In this document: in pieces, positions 9,744 to 20,654 of the stretch
Layout of the letters: every line of letters starts with the position of its first letter
How positions within the stretch are numbered: the first letter of the stretch is position 1
From: Prorocentrum cordatum
Lineage: Eukaryota; Sar; Dinophyceae; Prorocentrales; Prorocentraceae
DNA: 64,000 nucleotides
Assembly: GCA_963575745.1 (NCBI GenBank)
Contig: CAUYUJ010002746.1
Span: 22,248 to 86,247 of the forward strand
Reading direction: 5' to 3'
The notes under the pieces: generated by a model
The model's input: only the letters and a program-made list of their open reading frames with translations
Told to the model about the DNA's origin: nothing
Database searches by the model: none
Translations under genes and position numbers: made by a program

Positions 9744-11290
9744 CAAGAGCGGGCTACGGCGTCTACTACGGCATCGACCACCGCATGAACTACAGTGCAC
9801 GCGTTCACGGCCTAACGCAGAACGCCCAGGTTGCGGAGACCCTCGCCATTGTCCACCTTACGGCATGTGCCGAACGGCCCGTGCACGTTTTCGTGGACAA
9901 CCAGGCGGTGGTCGATGGGTTCCAAAGCATCATCGACGGACATCCAGCGCCGCAGGGCACGCACGCGGAGCTCTGGGAAAAGATCCACCGATGTGTTATG
10001 GCCAAGCCCAACATGTTTCGCGTCGAAAAAATCGCCAGCCATCTGGGAGACATGGGCATCGACCTTGGGCTCATCGGGCCCATTGCGGAGGAGTTCAACC
10101 GTCAGGCCGACGCCCTTGCCACAATGGCGGCACGCACTCACAACCTTCCTGACCACATTGTCGAAGCTGCCAAAACACGACATCGCCAAGCGACCGTGCT
10201 CCATGGGGTCGCTGTCGCTATCTACGAGCGCAGACACCGCACTCTGCCGCTCCCACACCGCAGGGCTGGGTTTACAGCTGCGGAACTCAGCAAAATGGAA
10301 CCAAACCCCCTGCTGTCGGACCAGGCACCACCCGCGGCTGGACCATTCATCCCGCAAGACCCGGATGAGCTCTGGGCCGAGGCCCAACGGGCGATGCTCG
10401 ATGAACAGGAGGACGACCCGTTCGGCTTCGGTGGGGGATTGGACTTCTTGGACGACGGCCCAGCCAGCGCAAACCCTGCCCCGTCGGGCAACCTCTCGAC
10501 GCCTACCGCGACTCCGACACCGAGAGCGACATCGCACCCACATGATGATGTCGCTCACCGCCAAGACGCCGACGATGACCTGGCTGATCCCCTCGGACTG
10601 AGTGGCAGCATAGACGACGCTCCGCCGACACCCCACGCTGCCGACGATGCCGCCCCATCGAGACGCCACCCGACTACGCGGCCGACCTCCGAGCCCTCGC
10701 ACGGCATCATGATTGGTCCTACCGTGCCACCCACTCCGTCCCCCCACCAGCGCCAGCCCGCGGGGGCGGCTCCAGCCCCCCCGCAGGGCACCGAGCCAGT
10801 CAGGCCGTCGCACCCCGTCCACGCTTCCATTGTTGCTGGGCGCGAGGATGCGGCTCTTCCGACCACGCGGGGCGTGGCCCTAGCGGCTCCAGCCCTGGGG
10901 CCGCGTGTTACCCTCCAGTCGCCTACCAAGGGTGACGGCCGTCAGCACACGGAGTGCCGTACTGTGCTAGTCCACCACCTGGCCAGGCGCACTGATGACC
11001 TCGTCCCTGCCACGAGGCCCGCGGCCGCTGGCACTGAGCAGCCGCCCCTCACCGACCGCGAAACTGAGCTGTCCCAGGCTATGGCCGCTCTTCAGCAGAG
11101 GTGTGCTGCTCTCGCCGCTGACCTTGCCGCTGCTCAAGCCCGTCAAGGCCCTCTGCCCCAGCGCCTCCACCGCGCAGGGCGTGCCTTCGCCGAGCTGCTT
11201 ACGCCCTCGCCCGATGGTGCTACGCCGCCACTCACCATCCAAGCTATGCTGTCATCGCTCCGCGGCGCTCCACCTGGTGTCCCGCGCTAA
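9497..11290 (+). CDS. RNase H segment of the LINE polyprotein, -1 frame
   Basis: The open frame overlaps the end of the reverse-transcriptase frame and encodes a type I RNase H: ATDGA (Asp at 9707), AQVAETLAI (Glu at 9836), FVDNQAV (Asp at 9896) and NRQADALA (Asp at 10109), so all four acidic positions are present. The residues before about 9620 read as an out-of-frame shadow; protein-like sequence begins just after the C run at 9612-9618. The domain would remove template RNA during element replication. About 330 residues of Pro/Ala-rich, probably disordered sequence follow RNase H, then the stop at 11288. No separate start is apparent, so it is probably expressed as a continuation of the upstream frame, by frameshifting or because this copy or read has lost one base. 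Confidence 0.8.
   Translation: MGPSSAAHKTLRALRRRPSPPRPAGRPREGPAATAHAAAPPEGDPAASAQDTYTTYLDHDTGWTWVYAATDGACTNQAIPLLARAGYGVYYGIDHRMNYSARVHGLTQNAQVAETLAIVHLTACAERPVHVFVDNQAVVDGFQSIIDGHPAPQGTHAELWEKIHRCVMAKPNMFRVEKIASHLGDMGIDLGLIGPIAEEFNRQADALATMAARTHNLPDHIVEAAKTRHRQATVLHGVAVAIYERRHRTLPLPHRRAGFTAAELSKMEPNPLLSDQAPPAAGPFIPQDPDELWAEAQRAMLDEQEDDPFGFGGGLDFLDDGPASANPAPSGNLSTPTATPTPRATSHPHDDVAHRQDADDDLADPLGLSGSIDDAPPTPHAADDAAPSRRHPTTRPTSEPSHGIMIGPTVPPTPSPHQRQPAGAAPAPPQGTEPVRPSHPVHASIVAGREDAALPTTRGVALAAPALGPRVTLQSPTKGDGRQHTECRTVLVHHLARRTDDLVPATRPAAAGTEQPPLTDRETELSQAMAALQQRCAALAADLAAAQARQGPLPQRLHRAGRAFAELLTPSPDGATPPLTIQAMLSSLRGAPPGVPR
9612..9618 (+). other. Run of seven C at the RT to RNase H frame junction
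   Basis: In the reverse-transcriptase frame this reads CGG CCC CCC CTG. Convincing RT-side protein sequence ends here and convincing RNase H sequence begins just downstream in the -1 frame. One added C would join the two frames. It could be a deletion, a homopolymer sequencing error or a site of -1 slippage; it is not a perfect X_XXY_YYZ heptamer. Confidence 0.5.
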
Positions 11291-11655
11291 TTTCCTCCTT
11301 TCTGCCTGCCCGTGTGTACGCGTGGCTCCGCGTCCACGGTGCCAGGGCGTGGGGGCGGGGGGCGCCCCGTCCCTGCGCGCCGCTTTGCGGCCAAGCGCCC
11401 AACTGGCGGTCTGCCAAACCGCCTAGCCACGTGTCAGCACGTCGCCTTCCTTGTTGGGGCCTCTTTCTTCACGCGGTCTGCCACGTGAGATCTTCACCGT
11501 CTGTCCGCCGTCTGTAGCGTCTGTCGCATTGCGCCGGGGAAGGGGGTTTTGTTGCCCGCCCTCGTATCTTAAGGCTGCACCGCCGCAAATAGTGTTTGGC
11601 GAGTTGTCGCACCGCAGTGCGCCTCGCGGACGGACCCTGGTCCGCCTACTTGTCC

Positions 11656-11657
<2 letters not shown>
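11291..11657. other. Non-coding stretch after the LINE, possible 3' UTR
   Basis: GC-rich, no convincing reading frame and no tRNA or hairpin that stands out. It lies directly after the RNase H stop and before the CT repeat, so 3' UTR of the LINE is the simplest reading. Confidence 0.3.

Positions 11658-11701
<44 letters not shown>
11658..11701. repeat. (CT)n microsatellite
   Basis: An uninterrupted run of about 22 CT units, followed by a short CTAT-like degenerate tail. It could mark the 3' end of the LINE. Confidence 0.95.
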
Positions 11702-11704
<3 letters not shown>

Positions 11705-11740
11705 ATCTATCTCCTTCTGTGAGTCTGTCTGTGAATCTCT

Positions 11741-11776
11741 CCCCGGGCCCGGGGCCCGGGGGCCCGGGGCGCGGCC
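11741..11776. repeat. GC-only palindromic cluster
   Basis: Overlapping CCCGGG and GGGCCC palindromes with no A or T up to about 11776. The tract can fold on itself in many registers. No function is evident. Confidence 0.6.
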
Positions 11777-11963
11777 CGAGGCGCTGCCCGCCTCCAGCCG
11801 CTCGCTCGCTCGACGCTGAGCGGCCTCCCGTCGCAGATGCCGGAGATGACGGGAGGACTGAGGACGAGGGGGAGGAGAGGCCCGATGATGGGGAAGACGA
11901 GGAGGAGGAGAAGGAGAGGAGTAGGATAGAGACAGGACGCACATGATAAACATGATGACGCAC

Positions 11964-12120
11964 GCGCCACGCGAAGGAGGAGGAGGAGGATAATGTGATG
12001 ATGATGATGCTGATGATGATGATGATGATGACGATGATGATGATGACGACGATGACGATGATGATGTGGAGGAGGAGGAGGATGAGGAGGAGGAGGGGGG
12101 GCGGAGGAGGAGGAGGAGGC
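11964..12120. repeat. GGA/GAT trinucleotide repeat
   Basis: Degenerate GGA, GAT and GAC triplets. Open frames on either strand here encode only Asp, Glu, Ser, Ile or His runs and are composition artefacts. Confidence 0.9.
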
Positions 12121-12239
12121 GGATGACAAATCGATGCGACATGATGCCGCGCCCAGCCCGACAACGCAGCGCGGCGCGGGAGACGCCGCTGCTGTTGTCC
12201 CACCGCGCGCGGGGAGCGCGGTGACAAGATGGCGCCGTC

Positions 12240-12545
12240 TGCCCTTTGCCGCTGCCGCTGCCGTCGCGCCGTCGTCGTCATCGTCGTCGTCGGCGTCGTG
12301 TTTTTTTCCTCGCCGTCCGTGGTCGGCGAGTCGGCGCGCCTCCGTCGCCGTCGTCGTCCGAGTCGTCCGGGGCCGCCGTCGTCGCCGCTGTCGTCGCCGC
12401 GTCGTCGCCGTCGTCGTCGCCGACGTCACGTCGTCGAAGTCGCCGGCGCGTCGCCTTCGTATTCGTTGCCGTCGCCGCTGTTCTTGTCGCCGTCGTCGTC
12501 GCCTGCGTCGTCGCCGCGGGGTCGTTCGCCGTCTGTTCGTCGAGT
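12240..12545. repeat. CGT/CGC trinucleotide-rich tract
   Basis: Degenerate GTC/GCC triplets over about 300 bases, giving Arg/Val/Ser/Pro-rich shadow frames in several registers on both strands. I do not read it as a gene. Confidence 0.8.
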
Positions 12546-13279
12546 TCGTCGGTCTCTCGTCGGTTGATCGCGGTCGCTCGCTTCGCCGCTGCCAACGTCG
12601 CCCGTGAATGAATATGGTGAGAATGATGGGTTAATGATGATGAGGGATATGCTGGGAAATAACTGATTGCCGACGCTGGGGGGGGGGGCGCCCCGTTGGG
12701 AGCGCCTTTTGGGGGGGGCCTTGTTTGAGCCGGAAAGTGAGTCTCATTTCCCCGGGGTTACGCACATCCCCAGTTCAGGCTGGACTATTCGCCCAGCGCG
12801 GGCGCCGATAAGGCTCCACGAGCTCGGCGACGAGGCGGTGAGCCCCTCGTCGGACAAGGCCTCAGATGGGACTGTCGGATCGCATGCGGCCGCGCAATGA
12901 CGCCGCGCGCTCGCTGCCCTCGCATAAACTGCGCGCATGTCTACCTACAAACATGCGGCCCCGCACTCTGGCAACCACTTCGCCATTGCGGCGCGCGTAA
13001 AAGGGCGGCGCGCGCATCCGATTGCGCGAGCGCGAGGCTGGCGCGACGCCCGAATGACGAGCGGCCGCGCATCAGCTTGCGCCATCCAATCTCGAGCGAG
13101 GTGGGCGGGCGCCCGGCCGGGAGATTTTTCAACGGAGTTTCTCTCTGGCTAAGCGCGCGAGCACCAGGCCGCGCGCCCCTGCGTCGACCTCGCCGCGCGG
13201 CCCATGGAGGCGACGCCGCGCCGTTCAGGGCGGGAGGCGGGCGCCGCGCGCGAAGTGGCAGCGGGCCCCGCCATCTACC
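12546..13279. other. GC-rich sequence without recognised features
   Basis: No protein-like frame, RNA gene or tandem repeat is visible. A G9 run at about 12680 and many GCGC-rich words are present. Confidence 0.3.
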
Positions 13280-14960
13280 ATCGGGCGTGGTTCAGGTGCG
13301 GTTCAGGCGCGCCTCAGGCGTGGATCAGGGGCGGTTCGGCAGTGGCGGGACCGCGAATCATGTTAACGACACGCAAGCAAGAACTCTGGCATCCGTTCGA
13401 GGTGTGGTTCTGCCATGGTGCACGCGTGGTTCAGGTGGTGTTCCGGCGTGGTTCAGGCGCGGTTCGGGGGCGATTCGACAGCGGCGCGGGCGCGACTGAA
13501 GCAGACGAACACCAACCAAGAACCTTCGCATCCGCTTCAGGTGGGCCCAGACATGAGCCAGGCGTGGTGCAGATCTGGTTTGAGCGTGGCTCAGGCGTGG
13601 TTCAGCCGCGGCTCGGCCGTAGATGGGGCGCGAATCAAACGTGCGATGAGCAAGTGGGAATCTGGCATCCGCTTGAAGCGTTGTTCACACGTGGTTCGAG
13701 CGTGGTTCAGGCGCGGTTCAGTCGCGGTTCATGCGTGGTTCAGGCGCGGTTAGGCCGCGGCGCCGGCGCGACTCACGAAAACGAAATGCAAGCAACAACT
13801 CTGGTACGCGATTCACGCGTGGCGCAGCCGTGGTGCGAGCGTGGTTCAGGCGCGGTTCAGTTGTGGTTCAGTTGCGATTCAGCCGTGGCGCGGGCGCGAC
13901 TACGTCCTTGTTTAGGCGTGGTTCAGCAATGGGTCGAGCGTGGTTCAGGCGTGGCTTAGGCGTGGTTCAAGTGATATTCAAGCGCATCTCAACCGCGGCG
14001 CGGGCATGACTCACGCCAGCGAAATGCAAGTCGGAACCTGGGCATCCGTTTGAAGCATGGTTCAGGCGTGGTTCATGCGAGGTCCAGCCGCGGCGCGGGC
14101 GCGACGCAATCGAAATGCAAGTCGAAATTCCGGCGTCCGTTTAAGCTGTGTCAGCCACGTTTCAGGCGTAGTTCTGGCGCGGCTCAGGCGCGGCTCAGGC
14201 GAATTTCATCAGCGGCGCGGGCGCGACTCATGCAATTAAAAAACAAATGAAAACTCTGTCATCCCTGCAGGAGTGGTTCCGCAATTCTTCAGGCCTGGTT
14301 CAGGTGAAGTTCAAGCGCGGCCCAGGTGACGCTGGGGCGCGTGTCTGCGGCACGGGCGCGACTCGAGCAAACGAGATGCCCGCAGGAACTCTGGCGCCCG
14401 TTCCAACCGCTGATCAACCAAGGATCTAGCGTGGTTCGGGCGTGGTTCTGGCGCGGCTCCCGCGTGGCTCGCGCGCGTTTCAGCAGCGGCGCGGGGGCGG
14501 CCCATGCCGGCGGAGGGCAAGCAGGAACTCCGGCATGCGTTTGAGGTGTGTTTCAGCCGCGCTTCGGCGCGGTTCAAGGGCATTTCAGGCGAGGTTCAGG
14601 CGCAGTTCAGGCGCGGTTTAGCCGCGGCGCGGGCGCGCGTCAGACAAACGAATAACAAATACGAGTTGTGGCACTCTTTTGAGGCGTGGTTTAGCCACGG
14701 TTCGAACGTGCTTCTGGCGCGGCGCAAGCGCGGCGCAGGCGCCCGCGCGGCGCCGTTCAGTCTCGACGCGGGCGCGACCCGCGCAAACGAGAAGCAAGTC
14801 GAGTCTCTGGCGTCCGTTTCAAGTGTCGGTCGGCCATCTTTCAAGCGTGCTTCGAACGTGGTTCAGGTGGAGTTCAGGTATTGTGCAGGGGCGCTTCTGG
14901 CGTGCATCGGTAACCTTGTGCAAACATCGCGTGCTGCACGGGTCGTTCAAACGTGTTGAG
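13280..14960. repeat. Minisatellite of ~140-bp monomers built partly from 11-bp subrepeats
   Basis: About eleven monomers. Each has an A-rich piece ending in CTGGCATCCGTTT or close variants (near 13386, 13527, 13663, 13800, 14041, 14131, 14260, 14391, 14531, 14671, 14806), then several 11-bp units of the type GTGGTTCAGGC / GCGGTTCAGGC, then a conserved GCGGCGCGGGCGCGAC. Most spacings are 129-142 bases; two differ (about 241 and 90). Because 11 is not a multiple of three, the repeat stays open in several frames and produces Trp/Phe/Arg/Gly-rich pseudo-proteins. Confidence 0.9.
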
Positions 14961-16639
14961 CTTGGTTCATGGGCGATTCCCAGCGCGTTGCGAGGCCTGC
15001 GCGCGGCCTGCTGTTCAAGTCGCAATGGCAGCCCGGCCGCGCGCAGGTGGGCCGCGGCTCTGCAGCGGCCCAGGCGCGACTAGGGAATGAGGCGCGGCCC
15101 TGGTGCGCCCCGACGCCACCCCACAAGATGAGTGCCCATCCGACGCGCTATTCGCGCGTGGCACAACCGCGGTTCAAGCTCAGTGAACGAGCTCGCCCGC
15201 GAAAGACCTCGAGCTTTGGCTGGGCGCGCGGGGGGTCGACGCATGCGATGAGGGATCGATGCGTCGCGGGCGCGAAACAAGCGACGCTGCTGAACTGTGG
15301 CGAAGCGGCACATCTGATTTCAAAACGCACGCGCCCGCGAACAATCGACGCAACTTGCGGGATCATCGCGTCGCAGGGTGCCAATATCGCGCGCGCTGTA
15401 AACTCGGGCAGGCTGCGCGTGCCTGTCGCGCGCGAGCTACACATGCGCGACATCAGAAAAACCGAACGTCGCAGGGCAACAAAAAACAATCCTTGCGCGT
15501 GCAGTCGCAACGAGAGCGATTGCCCCCGATAGCGCGCAAGGCCCCTTGTTTTAACCACCAGCGGCATTTGCGGCCGATTGCGCGCCGGTGCATTTCTGCA
15601 GCTCTACGCGGAAGGACGGGCACCGCGAGCGCGGGGAACCATGTCGCGCCATGCGGACACTGGAATGGCGACCTGGAATTTCCCATTTTTTCTACGCCCA
15701 AACGGACTAATTACGATCGGCGCGCGACCAAGTTTTACATCGCCCGCCATAGACGGCGCGGCCAAGCTGAGTGCGCGAAGTAGACGGATGCGATCCAGAG
15801 CAGCATGGCCCATGCTGCATATTGCAACGCAGAGGGCCACATGGAACGACATAGCAGCGCGCTGACACCTCAGCGCAACCACATCTTCGAATGCAACTGC
15901 GTCGCGCGCGTTCATACTGGGACTATGAGGGGGGGAAGGCGCGCGCCTCCATTTTCTACGAGCGAAGGCCGTTGATCCGTAGACCGATGCCTATCTAGGC
16001 CTTCCCGCGCACCGCTGGCGTCGCACCGTTGCAGCAAAAATTGTCGCCCACGGCTTCTTGACGACTGCCCGGATGCCGCCCGCTTCTGTGGGTCCGCTCG
16101 TCGCTCCTCCTCACTTGCTCGACTTCGTCAACGTACGCTGCCTGCGCCTGCAACCTGTGCCTCAGCCCCTCGGTGTGGCCGTGATGCCGTTCCGTGTCCA
16201 CTCCCAGGCTGCCTCAACTCAGGGTGGCCACGCCGGCCACTGCTGACGATCATTTTCGTCCAATCAGTGCCCTCCGTTCGTTTCCCAGCTCCCGCGGGCG
16301 CCCTCCGCCTGCGTCTCCTTTCGTGCAACCGGACAAGTACTCAGCCCGCGTGCGCTGTGACGAAAAATTGCCACAACATACGTTGGGGGGCGCGAGGGTG
16401 GGCCAGTGACGCTTCGCCACTCCTTGACTCCAAATTCCGTCTCGTCCTCCCTCCTTGTCCTCTCTTCCTCCTCCCTCATCCATCCACCTCATCCCCCCTC
16501 CTTCTCTTCCTCGGTCCTCCTTCCTCCACCCCATGTCCTGATAACGAAATCTCCCTTGTCGCACCCTCAGACATGACGGTAAGGAGGGCGGGGCGCTTCG
16601 CCTGAGACGTCTTCGCCATTCATGACCGCGAAACTTGAA
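14961..16639. other. GC-rich sequence without recognised features
   Basis: Read on both strands; no protein with recognisable motifs, RNA gene or tandem structure. Short open frames look like composition artefacts. A polypyrimidine stretch lies at about 16430-16540. Confidence 0.3.
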
Positions 16640-17130
16640 AGAAGCAACAGATTCACGGATGGAGGGCGGCTTTCAAAGAAAGTTGCCCTCGCTTTCGCGC
16701 CGCGAACACACGTTTGAAAAGTGTGTGACACATCCGCACATTAGAGGGCGGGCCGATTTCAAATTGTGATTACAATCGAGGCGTTGACCTAAGGACCCCT
16801 AAATAAGGAACGAGGCCCCTTTTTTCCATAAGTGAACCTTCGGTTTCCTGTCGAAAACATAAGGAAAGCCTGAGACAAGCTGTGAAACACTTAATGAACG
16901 CGGAGCCCCTCCCCAACGAAAAGGGTTCCTTCTTCAGGGCCCCGACTGTATCGCCTCAGCACCGCACGTATGAATTCGACACAACAATTGTAGCACATCC
17001 ACGGGTGGAGGGCGGGTCGTTTTCAAAATACGGTCCTCGCCCCGGCGCCGCGCGCAACCGTCTCAACAGTTCGCCGCAGCTTCAAGGATGGAGTGCGGCT
17101 TCTTTTCAAACTGTTGCGCCGCGCGAGTTC
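16640..17130. repeat. Degenerate dispersed repeat around GGATGGAGGGCGG...TTTCAAA
   Basis: Three related pieces, near 16655, 16995 and 17085, share a GGATGGAG(G/T)GCGG word, a following TTTTCAAA and then a CGCGCCGCG-like word. Spacing is irregular. No coding potential is seen. Confidence 0.5.
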
Positions 17131-19036
17131 GTTTTGAAATTCTGCAGCGGTTTCAAGGCTTTGTACGGTTGCAGTTCCAGGAGCGGTGTGCTAGCACGAT
17201 GTAGGTTTTATAGGACGCACCAGTCACGTTGACTCGAGGCGCGGACATCCCAGAAACTGCGTTTTGGCAAGATGGACGGCTCTCAGACGATTGCCTTTCA
17301 AAGGGGCACTTCGAGAAATGAAGATACATTCTCGGAGAGAGGGTTTATTGCAACATCGTCGATGCGGTTTGGGTCTACGCTGGTCCTCGTTCTCCTCCGC
17401 CTCCTCGCAAAGCCCGCCCCAGCCCGGCCCCTGCGGTGATCTCGATGGCGGTCTTGTCCGACGACATGGCCGCCCCCGGGGCACCCGGGCGCGCGCGCGC
17501 GCGCCCTGTTGGGAGCCCACCTGGGCGCAGGGGAGCGGGGAATGGGCGGAGGGCGTGCGCGGGGCACTGTGGTGCCTGAGAGGAGCGCGTGTGGAGCCGG
17601 CTCGGGGTCCGAGGTGGCCCAGCACTGGTTATGGCGAGCAGGAAGGCGGGGGGGAAGGGGTGGGAGGTGCTGGACTCGAGAATTTGGTTTGCCTCTTTCA
17701 GCCTCCTGGGGCCGTATTCGGGACCCGGGACAATCAAAAAACGGATATGCGGTGAAAACTACACCAGGCGGTGTAACCCGAGGCCTCGGTGTCGTGTGAT
17801 GTGGTTGATCGCCGTGCGCGGTGCAGCCCATAGCAGCGAATCTCAGACGTTAAGACTCATTCGTGTGATCCGTTATCGTTTACAAAAACTACACCACATG
17901 AACCCCAGGATGGGTCCGTGACCGATTGTGAACGGATTTGGCCTCATTCCACCTACTTACGTAACATATTTTCTTGGGGACGTCCAGTTGAGACCCCCAG
18001 CCGCTTCCAGTTTTTAGGGTTCGGGAAGAGAACGCGTGCTGCTCCAAGACCACGGAATCCCCAAAGACCTCACCGCGCGGTCCGTCAACGGACGGCTCGG
18101 GGACCCGGAAGCATCCTCGGAGGACGATCAAGTTTCCCACGAAACCGTGCAGTCACCCCGAATCCCGACTGACTCACCACACGGCGTGGTCATCGCACCT
18201 TTCGGAAGGCTCCGAGAAGAGGTGAGGCAGGGGCAGAGGTGGTGCCAGTCAGACGATCACCGCTCCGAGCGCCGCACGAAGGAGTGAAGTGGGGCAATCT
18301 TGCTCAACTCAACCCTGGCTAAACTAATGCGCGAGACTGAGCTGCGTGTTGTTTTGAGCCTTGCCAAACCTGGCTCAATTGATATGTAAGGCCACCTTCA
18401 GGGCCGCGCCCCGATCCCAACCCCGGACATCTGGCCTCGCAGGATCCTCTGGCGTTCTGGATGAGCTCCGTGGGGCCCGAGAAGTCTCCGCCTGCTCCCC
18501 TGGACCAGCTACTCATCCTGAGCATTGCTTGACGGTCCTGGGGCCTAGCGAGGGGCCCCAGATGCAGAAAGATAACAAAACACGTTCGTCTTGATTGTTG
18601 CACGACTCGGGAATGTCTGTGTTTGCGCTGAAGCCCGCGACCTGCCGGCGGATTCCTACGGGTCTGGCCGACCCCTGTGCAGAGCCCTCGTCGGCACGTG
18701 TGAAGGCGGGGCTTGGCGGGCGCGTGGGCTCAGCCAGCGTGGTCGACGTCGCCGCTCACACTGCATGATCCGATCCGCTGGTACGCGCGCGCGCGCCTTT
18801 GGCTGCCTTGTCGCTTGTGGCACGGGGCAGGTCTATAAGGCTGCACGAGCCCCTCAGACAAGCTGGAGGCGAAGGGAAGCCGAGGGCATCTCTCGGGTCG
18901 GACGAGGGGGATAGCAACTTCAACTAGAAACACCGAAACACACAAGCTTAGAGACTAGTCTGTGCTGACTGGTAACTGCGTCCATGCAATCGTATGGGAT
19001 CCCCGTGCCATCCATGAGGGCACACGAGCCGGTCAC
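17131..19036. other. No recognised gene
   Basis: Mixed GC-rich sequence. Around 18300-18390 there is a small TTGAGCC/GGCTCAA dyad. It superficially recalls the spliced-leader end TTTTGGCTCAAG but does not match it. I see no RNA gene or credible protein. Confidence 0.3.
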
Positions 19037-19508
19037 CAACACGCACACACAAGCCAACACCCACACCCGCACCCACACCCACACCCACAACCGCACTCAC
19101 ACCTACACCTACACCCACACCCGTACACACACACACCTCCACACACACACACACGCACACCTCCACACACACACACACACACATACACGCACGCACGCAC
19201 GCACGCACAAACAAACACACACAGACACACACACACGCACACGCACACGCACGCGCACCCACACCCACACCCACACCCACACCCACACCCACACCCACAC
19301 CCACACCCACACCCACACCCACACCCACACCCACACCCACACCCACACCCACACCCACACCCACACCCACCCACCCACACCCACACACCACACCCACACC
19401 CACACCCACACCCACACCCACACCCGCACCCACCCCCACCCACGCGCGCGCGCACGCCCGCCCGCCGCCCGCCCGCCCGCACGCCGCCCCCCCACACACA
19501 CACACACA
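19037..19508. repeat. (CACACC)n / CA-rich microsatellite
   Basis: About 470 bases of CACACC hexamers flanked by CA and GCAC variants. Open frames on both strands are His/Thr/Pro or Gly/Val/Cys repeats, that is, artefacts. Confidence 0.95.
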
Positions 19509-19704
19509 TCCTAGGCAACAAGAGTGAGCGATCACAATCGGTGGGAAACCTCAACTGAATGCCGATAATTCCGATGTCACCATTCGTTCCCAGCCAGCCT
19601 GTGGTGTTGAGCCGTCGCTTTCAGTACACATCGCCGCGAGTCCTGCCTGAATCAATCCTCCCCTTCCCCCTGTTCTCCCCGCCGCCCCCCCTCTGGTTAC
19701 GTCA

Positions 19705-19777
19705 CGATTCGCGCTGGCGCCGTCTGGGAGTTTGCCTTTCTTACGCAAGCGTCCCCAGACGGCGCCGGCGCGAATCG
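19705..19777. repeat. Inverted repeat (hairpin), ~23-bp arms
   Basis: Left arm 19705-19727 and right arm 19755-19777 are complementary with one T/C difference, which would be a G-U pair in RNA; the loop is 27 bases. No gene abuts it. Confidence 0.8.
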
Positions 19778-19910
19778 CAGCATCACAATGCCGTCGATAG
19801 GCACAGAAGGGGTACTAACGCACCTCCACCCTTCTGACCACAATACCTCAAGGCGCCAATTCCCACCATCGAATGCTTCCAATCTGCCCCCTCGATTTCG
19901 GCCGTTAGTT

Positions 19911-20213
19911 ATCGCCAGGGGATGGAAGAATTGACTCCAACTGGCTCCGATTCGGTGGCAACTCATGGGAGCCTCCCGTCCCACTTTGCTGGTCCTTGCG
20001 AACCGACGCTCATCGACGCCACATCAATGCGAATCGACGCTAGATCGGCGCTCTCTCATCTATCACCAGACGGTAGTCGACGCTAGTTCACTCTAAAGAC
20101 GGAATTGGGCAGGTACACTGGGCTCCCATGATTTGCTACCGACCTCCACCCGCTCGGCCACGGCCTGGAGATCTCGCCAAGGGATGGAAGAATTGTCTTC
20201 AACCAGGTCCGAT
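19911..20213. repeat. Direct repeat pair of ~41 bp
   Basis: 19911-19953 and 20173-20213 share TCGCCA(A/G)GGGATGGAAGAATTG followed by a similar CAAC...GGTCCGAT segment. Sequence between them has no credible gene. Confidence 0.6.
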
Positions 20214-20250
20214 ATCTTGAGGAATCCCAGATGGGGACGAAGCAAATGTT

Positions 20251-20383
20251 GTCGGAGGATCGCGCCGTATCGCCGATGCATCGGCGGCGTCGGCAACGCA
20301 TCGGCGCCATCGGCGTGCAGAAAATCGGGCTCTACATGGAGCTGGATGGGCGATGCATCGGCGATGCGGCGCGATCCTCCGAC
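20251..20383. repeat. Inverted repeat with 33-bp arms inside a longer imperfect palindrome
   Basis: 20251-20283 and 20351-20383 are reverse complements with one mismatch; both contain CGGAGGATCGCGCCG and CGCCGATGCATCG. Similarity continues outward for several tens of bases (for example ATCCCAGATGGGG on the left against the complement of CCCCACCTGGGAT on the right). The shape is that of a foldback or MITE-like element. Confidence 0.75.
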
Positions 20384-20654
20384 CCCATCAGCTCGGACCC
20401 CACCTGGGATGCCCTCGAAGGTCTGGACCACTTCCCTGGGGCCGGTCTGTCGCCCTGGGTCACTTTTTGACGGTCCCGGGGCTCGCTGAAGGCCCTGGGA
20501 GGCCTGACACGGCAAAAAACAGGCCGCTCCAATGTTTCCCAACCATTATGTGGTGTTGGGTCCTCGTTTTGACGAGACGGTCCCCGCGTCCCTCCTCTCC
20601 TCTCCTCCCTCATCCTGCTTTCCCTCCTCCTTCCCCCTCCTCTCTCCTCTCGTT
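20384..20654. other. Spacer between palindrome and tandem array
   Basis: No gene seen. It contains a pyrimidine-rich tract (about 20585-20650). A TTGACGGTCC(C/T)GGGGC word near 20467 also occurs near 18530. Confidence 0.3.

Larger units (their letters stand above)
1..11290 (+). mobile_element. Non-LTR (LINE-type) retrotransposon, left end outside window
   Basis: A long protein-coding unit with AP-endonuclease, reverse transcriptase, C-terminal CCHC knuckle and RNase H in that order, which is the domain order of LINE clades that carry RNase H (I, Tad and relatives). The left end is not seen: the main frame is open from base 3. No LTRs, target duplication or poly(A) tail are visible. The unit is followed by about 370 bases of GC-rich apparently non-coding sequence and then a CT dinucleotide run, which could be its 3' UTR. 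Clade assignment is inference from domain order. Confidence 0.85.

Noticed and set aside
11423-12429. Minus-strand open frames over the CT, GAT and CGT repeats
   Set aside because: Ser, His and Arg runs mirror the triplets; no conserved domain.
13203-14959. Several Trp/Phe/Arg/Gly-rich frames that look like a repeat protein
   Set aside because: The underlying 11-bp unit shifts frame each copy, and the same peptide-like text appears in all three frames.
18340-18385. Possible dinoflagellate spliced-leader relic (TGGCTCAA)
   Set aside because: Only about eight bases match the end of the leader and they are better explained by the local TTGAGCC/GGCTCAA dyad.
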